A stretch of DNA of 6,057 nt from an uncultured Lachnospiraceae bacterium (GTDB lineage: Bacteria > Bacillota > Clostridia > Lachnospirales > Lachnospiraceae), in NCBI GenBank assembly GCA_946623295.1, contig CAMOQY010000091.1, positions 1 through 6,057 of the forward strand, read 5' to 3'. Every line of letters begins with the position of its first letter. Positions within the stretch are counted from its first letter, which is position 1. Below are positions 5,821 to 6,057 of this stretch, piece after piece. The position numbers and the translations under genes are program-made. Below the pieces are notes generated by a model that saw nothing but the letters and a program-made list of their open reading frames with translations, ran no database searches and had not been told where the DNA came from.

Positions 5821-6057
5821 TTGAAGAAGAGAGCACTGAATGTTTTACTTTGCGCGTCGCTGCTGCTTTCGCTGCTTGTTCCGGTCGGCGCGGTCCGCGC
5901 GTATGCCGCGGAGGGAGTGTCCTATACCGATGCGGCTCAGCTTTGCAGAGATCAGAGCGTTCCCGTCTCTTCCGGAAAAGTCTTCGGAGGCTGGTACGGC
6001 GATGCCGGACTTACAGAGCCGTACAAGGGGGCGGCCGAGATCAGCGGGAGCGCCTGG
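5821..6057 (+). CDS. N-terminus of a secreted protein with signal peptide and InlB-like repeat motif (3' end outside window)
   Basis: Seventy-nine codons are visible and the frame stays open at the window edge. The first 30 residues form a classical Sec signal peptide: KKR at 2-4, a Leu-rich core at about 8-22, and likely cleavage after Ala29 or Ala30 (A-Y-A-A). Cys11 in the core is not preceded by a lipobox, so a lipoprotein is unlikely. After a short linker, FGGWYGDAGLTEPY at 55-68 followed by ISGSAW matches the start of an InlB B / Listeria-Bacteroides type repeat, which normally continues to an A-K-W or A-K-F strand. Such repeats are common in large clostridial surface proteins. The start is TTG, chosen because the signal peptide begins there and a strong ribosome binding site precedes it. 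It lies 13 bp after the mannosidase stop, so it is probably co-transcribed. Its function beyond being extracellular cannot be read from this fragment. Confidence 0.8.
   Translation, partial: MKKRALNVLLCASLLLSLLVPVGAVRAYAAEGVSYTDAAQLCRDQSVPVSSGKVFGGWYGDAGLTEPYKGAAEISGSAW

Noticed and set aside
5842..5862. A lipobox around Cys11 in the last protein
   Set aside because: The residues before the Cys are Leu-Leu rather than the usual Ala/Gly at -1, and the hydrophobic core continues past it to a normal A-x-A cleavage site.

Overview
The window looks like part of a plant- or host-glycan utilisation locus from a Gram-positive Clostridia-type bacterium (Lachnospiraceae/Oscillospiraceae-like; the exact taxon cannot be read from the sequence). 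The reasons are strong GGAGG-type ribosome binding sites, a TTG start, a paired CUT1-type sugar ABC permease set instead of SusC/SusD outer-membrane genes, and a secreted protein carrying an InlB-like FGGWY motif. All recognised genes are on the + strand.

Layout. (1) 1-1233 is the 3' end of a gene whose start lies outside the window. Its product ends in one partial and two complete, closely related beta-sandwich modules that look like carbohydrate-binding modules. (2) 1234-1332 is a short, highly structured spacer with three consecutive hairpins. The last is a perfect 10-bp GC-rich stem that lacks a U-tract on the + strand but has one on the - strand. (3) 1333-1473 encodes a 46-residue peptide with a strong ribosome binding site, a Cys-Cys pair and an acidic C-terminus. 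I can assign it no function. (4) 1487-2509 and 2522-3403 encode two membrane permeases of a carbohydrate ABC importer, each with an EAA loop. (5) 3420-5807 encodes a cytoplasmic GH2 beta-mannosidase with both catalytic glutamates visible. (6) 5821 to the window end is the N-terminus of a secreted protein with a signal peptide and the beginning of an InlB/Listeria-Bacteroides-type repeat.

Genes 3 to 6 are separated by only 13-16 bp and probably form one transcription unit. The simplest reading is that the importer brings beta-mannosides (manno-oligosaccharides or an N-glycan core fragment) into the cell, where the GH2 enzyme removes terminal mannose. The flanking extracellular proteins would bind or handle the polymer outside. 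No solute-binding protein or ATPase gene lies in the window. The least explained elements are the 46-residue peptide at the operon head and the hairpin cluster in front of it. The rest is a recognisable sugar-utilisation arrangement, and I see no strong evidence of a wholly new system.
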